NCBI GenBank assembly: GCA_947086415.1
Contig: OX352312.1
Location: 248,001 to 312,000, forward strand
Direction: 5' to 3'
Length of the DNA: 64,000 bases
Source: Pammene aurita
Lineage: Eukaryota; Arthropoda; Insecta; Lepidoptera; Tortricidae
This document shows positions 43,886-53,904 of this stretch, piece by piece. Under the pieces are notes generated by a model. That model did no database searches. It was not told where the DNA came from and saw only the letters and a program-made list of their open reading frames with translations. The position numbers were made by a program, and so were the translations under genes. The first letter of the stretch is position 1. Each line of letters opens with the position of its first letter.

Positions 43886-45837
43886 AAATAACTACCTCTA
43901 AAATCCTAGTCATAAAAAGAACACTCGCTCAAAGAGGTCCCCCTGCGGCAGGGAACCCATGACGCTGGCCGAGTTACCTCTCTGTATTGCCAAGGGGCCA
44001 AGGAGATGCGCTGGCAGAGATAAGTGCCAGCTCTAAGGTCCCCTGGAGCGCCGACCAGTCGTTTCGACGGGGCCCCCATAAAAGTTTTCATATCAGCCGA
44101 CTAAGGACCCAATATTTTCTATATTTTAAAGAAGGGGTACGTTTTTGAAAACGAGACATATTTTTGCAAATAAAACCTAAAACTCACCAGATGGCGTTGT
44201 TATAATATTGTGTGCTAATTCAGTATCGTATCTATTGTTATTATTTTGGCCCTGAAAGAAAACTTTGGTCAGGTACTATTAATTTGGTTCAGGTTTTATT
44301 ATATATTTTATTATTTAAATAAGTTACACAGCATTACAGTAATGAAACCAAGGCACTGTGAACTACAAAAAATATACAGAAAAATGCTTAAAACTAGTTT
44401 ATTTAGGCGACGTAACTGCGTGGCTCCGTGGCGTCGTCTGATCTGGTGTAGGATTCGGTAGAGTGCCCCGGAACCGCCGAAACACGACACCCTTCGGCCA
44501 GAAGTCTGAACATGGCACATTGCCATTTGGTTGGTTTAAATCATCCTCCCACGTTATAATAAAGGCCAAAGTTACTATCCATTCGGTCAAAGAATGTTAT
44601 TAACCTTAATGTTATTTCAACGAAGATTATTTAAAGATTACTTTCGTAAAACGTATGTTTTTTTTATATTTTTTTTGGCAATAAATAAATATTATGGTAA
44701 GCACAGATACCTACGATCAAATATTTAATACAAATTAAAAGTAAAGCAAATATCAATAGAATTTTGTTGAGTTATTTTAGGACTCAGGTAGGTTGTCGAT
44801 CGCAAACAACTGGAGTTTGTAGACTCGGGGGCAATATTTGTCAATCCCTTGTTTTCCCGATTTAGACAAGTCTATAAATATGTACCTACTTATTTATTGA
44901 GACACTTTGTAAACAGATAATCTTCTGATTATATTTTAACCCTTTTCTTGCGTATCATACGAGATAAGTACAATATATTTCTTTACACGATTATTATTGA
45001 CTCTTTTTATATTAAATAGAATAATTAAGATCAATAGTAGTTCAGGTTGCGTAGCCAACGTGCCAATCGTTAAAAGAGGTTGACAACACCCGATGACCTT
45101 CAAATTGGCTTTACTCAAACAGTTTTTTAGCTATAACTACTTGTTCTGAGAAACTAAAAAAAATGTTAGTATTCGTTATATTTGGAAGAACTTCGTTAAT
45201 TCCGATACACGATTCGACGAAATCGGCTCGATAGAAAAAAAATCCAAAGTTACATCTTAAAATTTGCTTAAAACAGTCGTATGTCTTTAGTTTCTTGACT
45301 TATACGTATGTAACTAAAGACAAAATTGCACCGCACTAATACTAAAAACTTCGTTGTTTTATGTTTCTTAATGAGTTTTTTTTTATTCATCATTTTCCCT
45401 TAACGCTCCGTAGCGTATCGTAGTCACCTTATAAACACTGCCGAAATTGACCTATAGTTATAAAAGACAAGGCCTATATTTTAACATAGAACAAAAAACA
45501 TTGCGTATTATCACGGAAACAAAAACAGTAGGCGACAAACTATGAATGACATTACACGTCGTTTGTCACTACTTTCCCCAGACAGAAATTTTTGGCAATG
45601 ATATAATCTAATTATTTATATTATTCCTCATAATATTGCATCAAACCCAGAACTGTAGGATTTGTCTTCTTGAAGTGCTTTGCATTCCTTGAACTCCACC
45701 ACTTTACAGCTGCCAGATGTCCAAATATAGAAATAAGTATAGTATAGCAAACTAACTAGAGTGGTTTCGTTGCTTTCATTATTGTGTCATATCTGACGTG
45801 GCTAGCTCTCCGTCCAATATAATATCTAAGTTACTGT
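43886..45837. other. No gene; unassigned sequence
   Basis: A GC-rich patch at 43920-44090 (CCCTGCGGCAGGGAACCC, CAAGGGGCCAAGGAGATGCG) and another at 44405-44530 stand out from AT-rich DNA and may be LINE remnants. I could not place them. At 45704-45830 lies a dispersed repeat with a second copy at 56682-56805. Confidence 0.4.
45704..45830 (+). repeat. Dispersed repeat, copy 1
   Basis: Words shared with 56682-56805: AGCTGCCAGATG, then AATAAG, ATAGTATAGCAA, GTTGCT, and GTGGC.AGCTCT followed by CCAATATA. About 75-80 percent similar by eye. Ends and class unknown. Confidence 0.6.
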
Positions 45838-45918
45838 TTTAGTGGACATGTTATTGTTCTAAAAAATAAGTTTAATTTTGTTAAAACTAGCAGTCTTGAG
45901 CTTTTATTTAAGTCACTT
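45838..45918 (+). repeat. Tandem-repeat unit left of the second Gypsy element
   Basis: One ~79-bp unit: ATGTTATTGTTCTAAAAAAT, then AAGTTTAATTTTGTTAAAAC, TAGCAGTCTTGAGC and TTTTATTTAAGTCACTT. The same unit occurs twice more at 53300-53470. The retrotransposon entered this array. Confidence 0.85.
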
Positions 45919-46696
45919 TGTGATGACGCGCCCAGGCGCGCACACAATACCTCGCCGCCGCCACAATACAGACATCGGAGCGACGCATCGAGCCAGCGCG
46001 CCAAGCGGGCGCACCGCGCCGGGGCCGGCAGACGACTGAGAGCAGCCGCCCCCTCCCGCGACCCCGCGCTCCGATCCGTATATAAACGCGCGCGCGCCGT
46101 ACATCAGGGCGGTGGTTCTCACCGCCTCCCGCTGTGAGGATCGCTGCACCCTGGTAGTGCCGGCCCGTTTGTAGACGAGTAGGCACACCGGTCCCCCCGC
46201 TCATCTTCCCTCCTTCCGTCATACCGCTCCCTGGAGTGCCGGCCCGTTTGTAGACGAGTAGGCACCTAGGATACGCGGCCGTATTCCCTGAAACAGAAGC
46301 CAGAGTGCCGGCCCGTTTATAGACGAGTAAGCACCTGGATTCCCGGTCCTGTATCCCCCTCGCTCTTGCGACCGCTGCAGGGGTCGGGGTTTACCTACCA
46401 GCTCCGCGTGACACACGCCGCGTTAGAGTAGGGATCCGCGTCGTCCCTCCGCGACTATCCCGAGTCGCTCCCGTACCGCACCTAGCCTAGGATACCTAGC
46501 TGTACATAGTTAAGAGTCAATTATAAATAAACCGGCATAAAAGCCCGCTGAGTTGTAATCTGTACTTCAACCGTGTTTCTCTTAATCACCCTGCTTCCCC
46601 TCTCTCCTCTGAGCTGACTAGGAAACCCGAGGTCCCCTCAGGACTAAGGGAGTTGTATGCGGTTACGCCCACCCCGGTGCGCGTGACCCCATCACA
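45919..46696 (+). repeat. 5' LTR of the intact Gypsy element
   Basis: GC-rich (unlike its surroundings and unlike the coding region). It has a TATATAAA promoter box at 46079-46086 and an AATAAA polyadenylation signal at 46526-46531. Three 30-bp stem-loop repeats lie at 46157-46186, 46236-46265 and 46305-46334. The LTR begins and ends with inverted TGTGATG / CATCACA. Confidence 0.92.
46157..46334 (+). repeat. Three stem-loop repeats in the LTR
   Basis: Each 30-bp copy reads GTGCCGGCCCGTTTGTAGAC then GAGTAGGCAC (the last copy has two changes). GTGCC at the start pairs with GGCAC at the end. They lie 70-250 bp after the TATA box, so they would be in the transcript leader and again in its 3' end. 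Confidence 0.8.
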
Positions 46697-46698
46697 TC

Positions 46699-46710
46699 TG
46701 GCGCCCAACG
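46699..46710 (+). promoter_or_regulatory. Primer binding site, tRNA-Lys type (12 bases)
   Basis: TGGCGCCCAACG complements the last 12 bases of an animal tRNA-Lys(CUU) including CCA. The match stops after 12 bases (AAATAACT follows). A degraded copy of the same segment (ATCGCATCTAGCGTCCG) occurs at 46860-46876. Confidence 0.65.
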
Positions 46711-46811
46711 AAATAACTCACAGGAGTCTTATCGGTATCCGGAAAGGAACCGCTGCACGAGAGGGTACAGGGACTTAATCAAATTTTTCTTTTTTCGCCA
46801 ACCGTAAATAA

Positions 46812-46857
46812 CCCCGCAAACCACGCGGGAGACCGGGGTTCAATTCCCCTCCTGACC
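46812..46857 (+). ncRNA. tRNA-Asp-like 3'-half fragment in the retrotransposon leader
   Basis: CCCCGC, then a 7-base loop AAACCAC, then GCGGG, AGA, and CCGGGGTTCAATTCCCC. This reproduces the anticodon stem, variable region and T arm of animal tRNA-Asp, with an altered anticodon loop. Downstream is CTCCTGACCA, which departs from tRNA-Asp. The D arm and 5' acceptor strand are missing, so it is not a functional tRNA gene. Confidence 0.65.
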
Positions 46858-46920
46858 ACATCGCATCTAGCGTCCGTCCGAATAACTCACATAAAAGAGT
46901 CCGATCAGTATCCAGAATAG
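46858..46920 (+). repeat. Second copy of the segment that follows the LTR
   Basis: CATCGCATCTAGCGTCCGTC then CGAATAACTCACAT...GTCCGATCAGTATCCAGAA parallels 46692-46745 (CATCTGGCGCCCAACG...AATAACTCACAGG...TCTTATCGGTATCCGGAA). The tRNA-like fragment lies between the two copies. Confidence 0.7.
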
Positions 46921-47115
46921 GCATAAAATACCAGTTCTACCGCACCGCCATTGTATGAGTCATCAAGGCATCCTATACTTTTGAGCGAGGAACAGTCGCG
47001 TCCCGCCCACCCGTAAACACGTTCAGGAAGACAGCAACCTACCAGGAGCCCTGACGCTCCATCCATCCAGATAGAAAAAAAAAACAACCCGATAAAACCG
47101 ACACAAACCGCACAC

Positions 47116-50100
47116 ATGCCGACAAGTTGGATATACCGACTGAATAAAGCAGAACTAGTAGAAGAGGCAACGAAACGCGGTATTCCGGCAGAGGACCAGA
47201 CTGTGGAAGAAATTCGGAAAGCATTACGAGAAATTATAAAAGAAGAAGAAACATCAGCAATGGCAGAAAAAAGCACAAAAATAATAACGAAACTCATAAA
47301 AGAGTGGAACCTGTCATTCCGGACCACAGACAACGCCATCGAATTCATAGAAAGGCTGGAGGAACTCATCATAGCTAGCAATATTAAGAAGGAAGACATA
47401 CTACCGGCGTTGCCACGCATCTTACAAGGCAGGGCATTGCTCTGGTACAGAAATAACGTAGACTCGTGGACGACTTGGGATCAATACCTGACAGTATTCA
47501 AGTCATACTTTTACCCCACTAATTACGAAGAGGACCTCGTAGCCAGAATCGTTGCCAGAAAACAAAGATTCCAGGAGAAGTTCACCGATTACGTCACAGA
47601 CATACAAACACTAATGCGCAGGTACGGAAACTTAGACGAGTCAGAGAAACTACACCGCATCCACGAGAATATGCTAAGAAGCTATAAGCAATACATCAAA
47701 AAACAAGACTTCAACAGTCTACCAGAACTGTTAAAACTCGGGACAGATTATGAAAACATAAATAAATCCTCGTACAGTACCTCACAACCAGCACAGACAG
47801 AACGATACACCAGAAACTACAACAAGTGGAGGACAATAGGCAACGGCGAATACACACAACCACAAACAACCCAGAACAACCAAACAACAGGACGAAGGGA
47901 AAGAGACACAACACACCAAACAGTACATCCAAAATACGATCCCAAAACCAGCTGCTGGTCATGCGGCAAACCGGGACATAACGCAGACGCCTGTAGAGGC
48001 AGACGCCAAATATTTTGCAGCCAGTGCGGAAAACTAGGAGTCCTAAGTAGAACATGCTGCAAGAAAACAATGTGGAAAAACCACGAAAGCGTAGGAGCAG
48101 CCGACAATCCACAGAAGGAAGACAACAGGATATACACGAAGATAAAGATAATGGAAAGGGAATACCAAGGCCTCATTGACACAGGGGCAACAAATACATA
48201 CATTAACCAAAAAACATACGAAGAGTGCAAGATAATAGCTCACCAAGACAAAACGAAGACAAGACAAATAGTACTCGCAGACGGAACCAAAACCCAAGCA
48301 CACAATAACTTACTAGTCGACCTGAAAATCAACGGTATAACAATTAAACATTGGCTAAGAGTGATGCCGACACCAATCGACATCATCATAGGAATGGACG
48401 TACTAAAGCGACTGGGGATGTCAATACAGTGGGCAGAAGACAGAAATGAACAACATGATGACACCGACTACAACCAACAGAGAACAAAGGAAAGGGGAGT
48501 GCGCAACAAACACCAACAATCAATAAAACTGGTGACAATGGAAGCAGCACAGAACCAACCTGACGCACAGGTAACACAGAACGAGACAAACAGCCCCCTA
48601 ACGACAACACAACAAATACAATTAGAAGAAATACTACAACAAGAATTCGAATCGTGCGACAAGGCCCCAAAAGGAAACAAGTGGGTGCAACACACAATAA
48701 AACTCAAACATACAGAACCAGTGAAGCAGAAATACTACCCACGGAACCCGAAACAACAAGAAATCATAGACAAATACGTAAGCAAAATGCTCCAACAAGG
48801 AGTGATAGAAGGATCGCACAGCCCATATAGCTCACCCGTAGTACTAGTAAAAAAACCATCAGGCGAATACAGATTCTGTATAGATTACCGAAAGATAAAC
48901 CAGATATCCGAAAAGGATGCATACCCGTTACCACAGATAGACGACACACTAGAAAAACTACGACAAGCACAATTTTTCTCAAAATTCGACTTAAAAAATG
49001 GATACTGGAACGTAACCCTAGAAGAGAAAAGCAGGGAAGTCACAGCCTTCACAGTCCCAGGAAGAGGACTATTTCATTTCAAAGTTATGCCATTTGGACT
49101 CCACTCCAGTGGTGCCACGTTCCAGAGACTACTAGATAGAGTAATCGGACCAGAGCTAGAACCAAACGCATACGTCTATTTGGACGACATCATAGTGTAC
49201 AGCCCAACATTCGAAGAGCACATCAGACACATAAAAGAAGTATTTAACAGAATAAGAGAAGCCGGACTCCGAATAAATAGAGACAAATGTGAGTTTGCCA
49301 AAGCGGAAATAGAATATCTAGGGCACACAGTGACTAGAGAAGGGATAAAATTGAATGAAGAAAAAATCAAAGCAATCACAAACCTAAAAACACCAAAAAC
49401 AGTGAAAGAAACGAGGACATTCATAGGAATGACATCCTGGTACCGAAAGTTCATACCACATTACGCGCAAATAACAGCACCATTAGTACAACTATTTAAA
49501 AAAGGGACAAAATTCGAATGGAGTCAACCACAAGATGCCTTCCAAAAACTAAAAGAAATCCTAACGACAGATCCAGTACTCACCAGGGCAGACTTTTCAA
49601 AACCATTTAGACTCGAAACAGACGCAAGTGACACAGGACTAGGAGCAGTACTCATGCAAGATGATAACGGGACACCCAGAGTAATAATGTATGCAAGCAG
49701 AAAGCTAACACCACCAGAAACCAGGTACTCCACAGCAGAAAGAGAGTGCTTGGCAATCCTATGGAGCATAAAGAAGATGAGAGCATTTTTAGAAGGTTAC
49801 CAGTTCACCGTAGTGACAGACCACCAAGCGTTACGCTGGCTACATAACGTCAAAGACCCAACAGGCAGGTTAGCCAGATGGGCATTACAACTGCAGCAGT
49901 ACGATTTTGAGATCGTATACCGTAGTGGAAGCCAGAATCAGATAGCTGATGGTTTATCAAGAAGCCAGGTAAACGCAACACAAGAACAAGATTGGTACGA
50001 CTCGAAATGGAAACAAGTACACGAACAACCAGACATAACGACTCAATATTGTATAAAAGACGGCAAAATGTATACAAAACCAAAACCATCACAACAAAAT

Positions 50101-51180
50101 GAAAACACAAATACAGAATGGAAACTATGCGTACCAGAGGCAGAAAAAGAAAATGTAATACAACAAAACCACGACACACCAAGCGCAGGCCACCAGGGCA
50201 TCGCAAGAACAATAACACGTATCGCACAAAGATATTACTGGCCACGGCTGCAACAAGACGTAACGGAGTACATAAAAAAATGCGACGCATGCCAAAAACA
50301 TAAGCCATCACAGCAAAAACAACCAGGCCTCATGCACATTAATAACGCAGAGACACCATGGGAAACGGTCACATCAGACCTTATCGGACCACTACCAAGG
50401 TCAACGAAAGGGTATCAATGGATAATAGTATTTCATGATAAATTCACAAAGTGGTCCGAAATCGCACCACTACGAAACGCCACAGCACCAAGCATATCAC
50501 AAGCATTTGAACAGCTCATAGCACTACGCCACGGAGCACCACAAAACCTAATATCAGACAACGGCCGCCAATACGTGTCAAAAATATTCAAACAAACATT
50601 GGAGAAATACGGAACCCAGCACCGACTTACCCCACCCTACTCAGCACACTGCAACCCGACAGAAAGAATAAATAGAACATTAGGAACAATGATAGCAACC
50701 TTCGTAAATAATAACCACAGAACCTGGGATAAATACCTAACAGAATTTAATTTTGCATTAAACACATCAATACAACAGTCAACAAAATATACACCAGCAT
50801 TCCTGTTATACGGAAGGGAGCTACGGAACCCCAACGACCAGAACGCGTTCCCACCGCCACAAATAAAAGGATTCACAAAATTACAAGAAATATACGAAAT
50901 AGTACGGAAAAACCAAGAAAAAGCCTCAGCAACGCAAAAAGGATACTACGACAAAAACAAACGCGCATGGGCGCCCGAAATAAACGACCTGGTTCTCAAA
51001 AGAAACTTCACATTATCACAAGCAGAAAAAAGCTACTGTGCAAAATTAGCACCAAAATACGCGGGCCCTTATATAGTATTAGAAAAGAAATCACCAGTAA
51101 TTTATTTACTACAAGACAACACAAGACAAAAGAAAGTTATAACCGCCCATATAAAAGATATCAAGCCATATACCTATTAA
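47116..51180 (+). CDS. Gag-Pol polyprotein, 1354 residues, intact
   Basis: One frame encodes the whole set. An N-terminal helix pair (residues 1-45, SAP-like: NKAELVEEATKRGI) precedes Gag capsid (about 60-235). CCHC knuckle C280-C283-H288-C293 is followed by a second knuckle (CSQCGKLGVLSRTC) in which the His is Val. Protease has D355-T-G. RT has YLDD at 688-691. RNase H has D836 (TDASD) and TDHQ at 901-904. Integrase has zinc ligands H1019, H1026, C1056, C1059, catalytic D1088, D1148, E1183, and a GPY module at 1317-1319. There is no frameshift between Gag and Pol, which is unusual among Gypsy elements. The coding strand is very A-rich. It would supply particle, copying and integration functions. 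Confidence 0.93.
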   Translation: MPTSWIYRLNKAELVEEATKRGIPAEDQTVEEIRKALREIIKEEETSAMAEKSTKIITKLIKEWNLSFRTTDNAIEFIERLEELIIASNIKKEDILPALPRILQGRALLWYRNNVDSWTTWDQYLTVFKSYFYPTNYEEDLVARIVARKQRFQEKFTDYVTDIQTLMRRYGNLDESEKLHRIHENMLRSYKQYIKKQDFNSLPELLKLGTDYENINKSSYSTSQPAQTERYTRNYNKWRTIGNGEYTQPQTTQNNQTTGRRERDTTHQTVHPKYDPKTSCWSCGKPGHNADACRGRRQIFCSQCGKLGVLSRTCCKKTMWKNHESVGAADNPQKEDNRIYTKIKIMEREYQGLIDTGATNTYINQKTYEECKIIAHQDKTKTRQIVLADGTKTQAHNNLLVDLKINGITIKHWLRVMPTPIDIIIGMDVLKRLGMSIQWAEDRNEQHDDTDYNQQRTKERGVRNKHQQSIKLVTMEAAQNQPDAQVTQNETNSPLTTTQQIQLEEILQQEFESCDKAPKGNKWVQHTIKLKHTEPVKQKYYPRNPKQQEIIDKYVSKMLQQGVIEGSHSPYSSPVVLVKKPSGEYRFCIDYRKINQISEKDAYPLPQIDDTLEKLRQAQFFSKFDLKNGYWNVTLEEKSREVTAFTVPGRGLFHFKVMPFGLHSSGATFQRLLDRVIGPELEPNAYVYLDDIIVYSPTFEEHIRHIKEVFNRIREAGLRINRDKCEFAKAEIEYLGHTVTREGIKLNEEKIKAITNLKTPKTVKETRTFIGMTSWYRKFIPHYAQITAPLVQLFKKGTKFEWSQPQDAFQKLKEILTTDPVLTRADFSKPFRLETDASDTGLGAVLMQDDNGTPRVIMYASRKLTPPETRYSTAERECLAILWSIKKMRAFLEGYQFTVVTDHQALRWLHNVKDPTGRLARWALQLQQYDFEIVYRSGSQNQIADGLSRSQVNATQEQDWYDSKWKQVHEQPDITTQYCIKDGKMYTKPKPSQQNENTNTEWKLCVPEAEKENVIQQNHDTPSAGHQGIARTITRIAQRYYWPRLQQDVTEYIKKCDACQKHKPSQQKQPGLMHINNAETPWETVTSDLIGPLPRSTKGYQWIIVFHDKFTKWSEIAPLRNATAPSISQAFEQLIALRHGAPQNLISDNGRQYVSKIFKQTLEKYGTQHRLTPPYSAHCNPTERINRTLGTMIATFVNNNHRTWDKYLTEFNFALNTSIQQSTKYTPAFLLYGRELRNPNDQNAFPPPQIKGFTKLQEIYEIVRKNQEKASATQKGYYDKNKRAWAPEINDLVLKRNFTLSQAEKSYCAKLAPKYAGPYIVLEKKSPVIYLLQDNTRQKKVITAHIKDIKPYTY

Positions 51181-51678
51181 AAATTAAAGCAACGGCATCG
51201 CTGTACCAGTTCGTTAATAAATAACAACAAATAAATAATCTGCAATCCACCCCACAACCACGAGCATACAAAAAGGAGCCTTACGTAAACCACAGAAGGT
51301 TCATCAACAAAAAAGTCAACAAAAGGAAAAAATTATAAAAACCTAAACCACACGAAATAAAGACAAACAAAATTCAGAAATGGAACACAGAACCCCGGAA
51401 CGTAACTTTTACCACATAAAATAACATATAGAACGGATAACAAAAAAAAAATGAACGAAAAACAACACACACCACAGTAAAACGCGGTAAGCAAATAATA
51501 AACTACTTATCGAAATGGACCTCATAGACGGCGAAATAAAGAACAAAATAGCATATAACTCAAAACTCCTAAGCAAAGCAAGTAAACGAATAACAAAGGG
51601 ATACCCACACATGGGAAGGATAGGGAACACTATAAAAAGCGAGGTCACACCAATGTTGCACTAATTAATCGCACGAAC
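51181..51678. other. Gap between pol and the downstream ORF
   Basis: A-rich sequence without an ORF of note. The same composition as pol suggests it belongs to the element's own transcript. Confidence 0.5.
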
Positions 51679-52308
51679 ATGGACCCATGGACAAGACGCT
51701 CCACGAGACCCACACGCATACCAACCGGAACCAGACCGCGAGGAACCCAAGTAGTACCCCAAGGAACGCCAATAATGACGCACCCCGGAAGAATAGCGTT
51801 ATGGCCCGGGCGTATAAAAGGATACTTGGGCGTCCGAGAAGAAGGGGTAATCTGGACACGCTCATACCCAAACATAACGAACATGGAAATATATCCCACG
51901 CACCCACCATCGCCGACTCAAGCTGGAGATGGATCCCCGAACGCCCCACAAGCTGCGGGAATGTCACCACCAGCGGAGGCAATAAATCAGGAACCGGACG
52001 ACATACTTACAATGACCGCCGACTCGGACGAGTATGCGGCATTTATAACCGGAGACTGGAACCCAGCGAACCCACAGCAAATAAACCCAAGCGTCACGCC
52101 ATCCACAACAACGCCCGGACCCGACACACAACCCACTAAAAAAAAAAAAAACGCGCAGGGGCGGACGAAGGAGGAACGGCGGCCAGAAACACGGGCTCGC
52201 CCGCATGCCACCGACACGCCAGTCACATTCACGACACAAACGCCACCACCAAGAATAGCTGGAATTAAAAAAAAAAAAAAAAAAAAAAGAACATACATAT
52301 ATATATAA
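51679..52308 (+). CDS. Downstream ORF of the intact Gypsy element, 209 codons
   Basis: It begins MDPWTRRSTRPTRIPTGTRP. The first 80 residues (including GRIALWPGRIKGYLGVREEG) look like a folded segment. The middle is acidic (DDILTMTADSDEYAAFITGD) and Pro/Thr-rich, and the end is a Lys run caused by an A tract. No transmembrane helix or envelope motif is visible and I recognise no family. Its position after pol recalls env or accessory genes. The opposite strand and another frame are also open here, as expected from the skewed composition, so coding status is only moderately supported. Confidence 0.45.
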   Translation: MDPWTRRSTRPTRIPTGTRPRGTQVVPQGTPIMTHPGRIALWPGRIKGYLGVREEGVIWTRSYPNITNMEIYPTHPPSPTQAGDGSPNAPQAAGMSPPAEAINQEPDDILTMTADSDEYAAFITGDWNPANPQQINPSVTPSTTTPGPDTQPTKKKKNAQGRTKEERRPETRARPHATDTPVTFTTQTPPPRIAGIKKKKKKKRTYIYI

Positions 52309-52430
52309 AAAAAAAAAAAGAAAAAAAAAATTTAAAAGAAAAAAAATATAAATAAAGAAAAAGAAAAACCAAAAAAAAAAAAAAAAACAAAAAAAAAAAA
52401 AAAAAGAGGAGACTCAGGGGAAATAAGAAA
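52130..52430 (+). repeat. Poly(A)-rich tract before the 3' LTR
   Basis: Several A runs of 9-19 bases (52138-52150, 52266-52288, 52306-52330, 52370-52405) precede a purine stretch (AGAGGAGACTCAGGGGAAAT at 52404-52423). The last may be the polypurine tract, although about 75 bp separate it from the LTR. Confidence 0.6.
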
Positions 52431-52498
52431 AACAACAACATGTACTAATACGGTGATTTTTCCCATATAGGTAAAAATCTCCAGACGGGTGACGGGAC

Positions 52499-53276
52499 TG
52501 TGATGACGCGCCCAGGCGCGCACACAATACCTCGCCGCCGCCACAATACAGACATCGGAGCGACGCATCGAGCCAGCGCGCCAAGCGGGCGCACCGCGCC
52601 GGGGCCGGCAGACGACTGAGAGCAGCCGCCCCCTCCCGCGACCCCGCGCTCCGATCCGTATATAAACGCGCGCGCGCCGTACATCAGGGCGGTGGTTCTC
52701 ACCGCCTACCGCTGTGAGGATCGCTGCACCCTGGTACTGCCGGCCCGTTTGTAGACGAGTAGGCACACCGGTCCCCCCGCTCATCTTCCCCCCTTCCGTC
52801 ATACCGCTCCCTGGAGTGCCGGCCCGTTTGTAGACGAGTAGGCACCTAGGATACGCGGCCGTATTCCCTGAAACAGAAGCCAGAGTGCCGGCCCATTTAT
52901 AGACGAGTAAGCACCTGGATTCCCGGTCCTGTATCCCCCTCGCTCTTGCGACCGCTGCAGGGGTCGGGGTTTACCTACCAGCTCCGCGTGACACACGCCG
53001 CGTTAGAGTAGGGATCCGCGTCGTCCCTCCGCGACTATCCCGAGTCGCTCCCGTACCGCACCTAGCCTAGGATACCTAGCTGTACATAGTTAAGAGTCAA
53101 TTATAAATAAACCGGCATAAAAGCCCGCTGAGTTGTAATCTGTACTTCATCCATGTTTCTCTTAATCACCCTGCTTCCCCTCTCTCCTCTGAGCTGACTA
53201 GGAAACCCGAGGTCCCCTCAGGACTAAGGGAGTTGTATGCGGTTACGCCCACCCCGGTGCGCGTGACCCCATCACA
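52499..53276 (+). repeat. 3' LTR of the intact Gypsy element
   Basis: 778 bp, about 99 percent identical to the 5' LTR by eye, with the same three stem-loop repeats and TATA box. It ends CATCACA and is followed by the ACTT target duplication. Confidence 0.92.
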
Positions 53277-53280
53277 ACTT

Positions 53281-53470
53281 AATTTAATTTTAATTAGTCA
53301 CTTGGCACCCATGTTATTATTCTAAAAAATAAGTTTAATTTTGTTAAAACTAGCAGATTTGAGCTTTTATTTAAGTCACTTGGCACCCATGTTATTGTTC
53401 TAAAAAATAAGTTTAATTTTGTTAAAACTAGCAGTCTTGAGCTTTTATTTAAGTCACTTGGCACCCATTT
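53281..53470 (+). repeat. Tandem ~79-bp units right of the Gypsy element
   Basis: Two full units (GTCACTTGGCACCCATGTTA, then TTATTCTAAAAAATAAG and AACTAGCAGATTTGAGC) and partial copies. They continue the unit at 45838-45918. Confidence 0.85.
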
Positions 53471-53613
53471 TGTTCATAATTCCTACGTTGGGATCTTTAT
53501 GAAAGCTGGTTCCACTATTCATAAACCATTTTTTTACTAATTTGAGTGGGAATGACTATCTTTTTAAAAGGTTTCAAAAGAACGTTTCGGGAAGAGATTG
53601 TTTCTCTACAAGC

Positions 53614-53904
53614 CCTGCACGGCTAGCACGTCTTACGCGACAAGAGACAGATCTGCGCGACTTCATGCGTTGTCGCTAGTTGGCAGCACAACTCTCGCGT
53701 GAAAGAAGCGACAGACTCGCGATCAAATGCCACTGACTCGCGGCTTTGAACTTAAATCCTTAGCACAACTTTGAGTTCTCTTCGTGTCAGTTGCAGCCGC
53801 AGTTACATGTTATGCTACCGGAAAGCGAAATTTTTGACAGGCGCGGGAAGGTTTTCCCTACTCGCGGCTTAAGTCGCTCTTGCAAGACGTGCTAGCCGTG
53901 CTGG
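53614..53904. mobile_element. 291-bp inverted-repeat element
   Basis: The ends are GCACGGCTAGCACGTCTT and its exact inverse, extended by weaker pairing (CGCGAC / GTCGCTC). No ORF. The flanks hold CAAG words but no certain target duplication. Class unknown. Confidence 0.75.

Larger units (their letters stand above)
45919..53276 (+). mobile_element. Complete Ty3/Gypsy retrotransposon with intact Gag-Pol
   Basis: 778-bp LTRs (45919-46696 and 52499-53276), TGTGATGACG to CATCACA, about six differences by eye. The 4-bp target duplication is ACTT (45915-45918 and 53277-53280). A primer site starting TGGCGCCCAACG follows the 5' LTR by two bases. A single uninterrupted 1354-codon Gag-Pol frame is followed by a further ORF, and a long A-rich purine tract precedes the 3' LTR. 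All catalytic motifs are in place, so this copy could be autonomous. Clade not assigned. Confidence 0.93.

Noticed and set aside
43906..44091. GC-rich ORF as a host exon
   Set aside because: No splice sites or domain were recognised and the composition could be a LINE fragment. Not called as a gene.
47711..48697. Long antisense ORFs (103-137 codons) across the intact Gag-Pol gene
   Set aside because: They mirror the A-rich sense strand, giving Cys/Val/Leu-rich frames without domains. Shadows of the true frame.
52332..52802. 156-codon minus-strand ORF over the 3' LTR (also 45908-46222)
   Set aside because: It repeats in both LTRs, starts in the GC-rich LTR and ends in poly(A)-derived Phe runs. 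No coding evidence.
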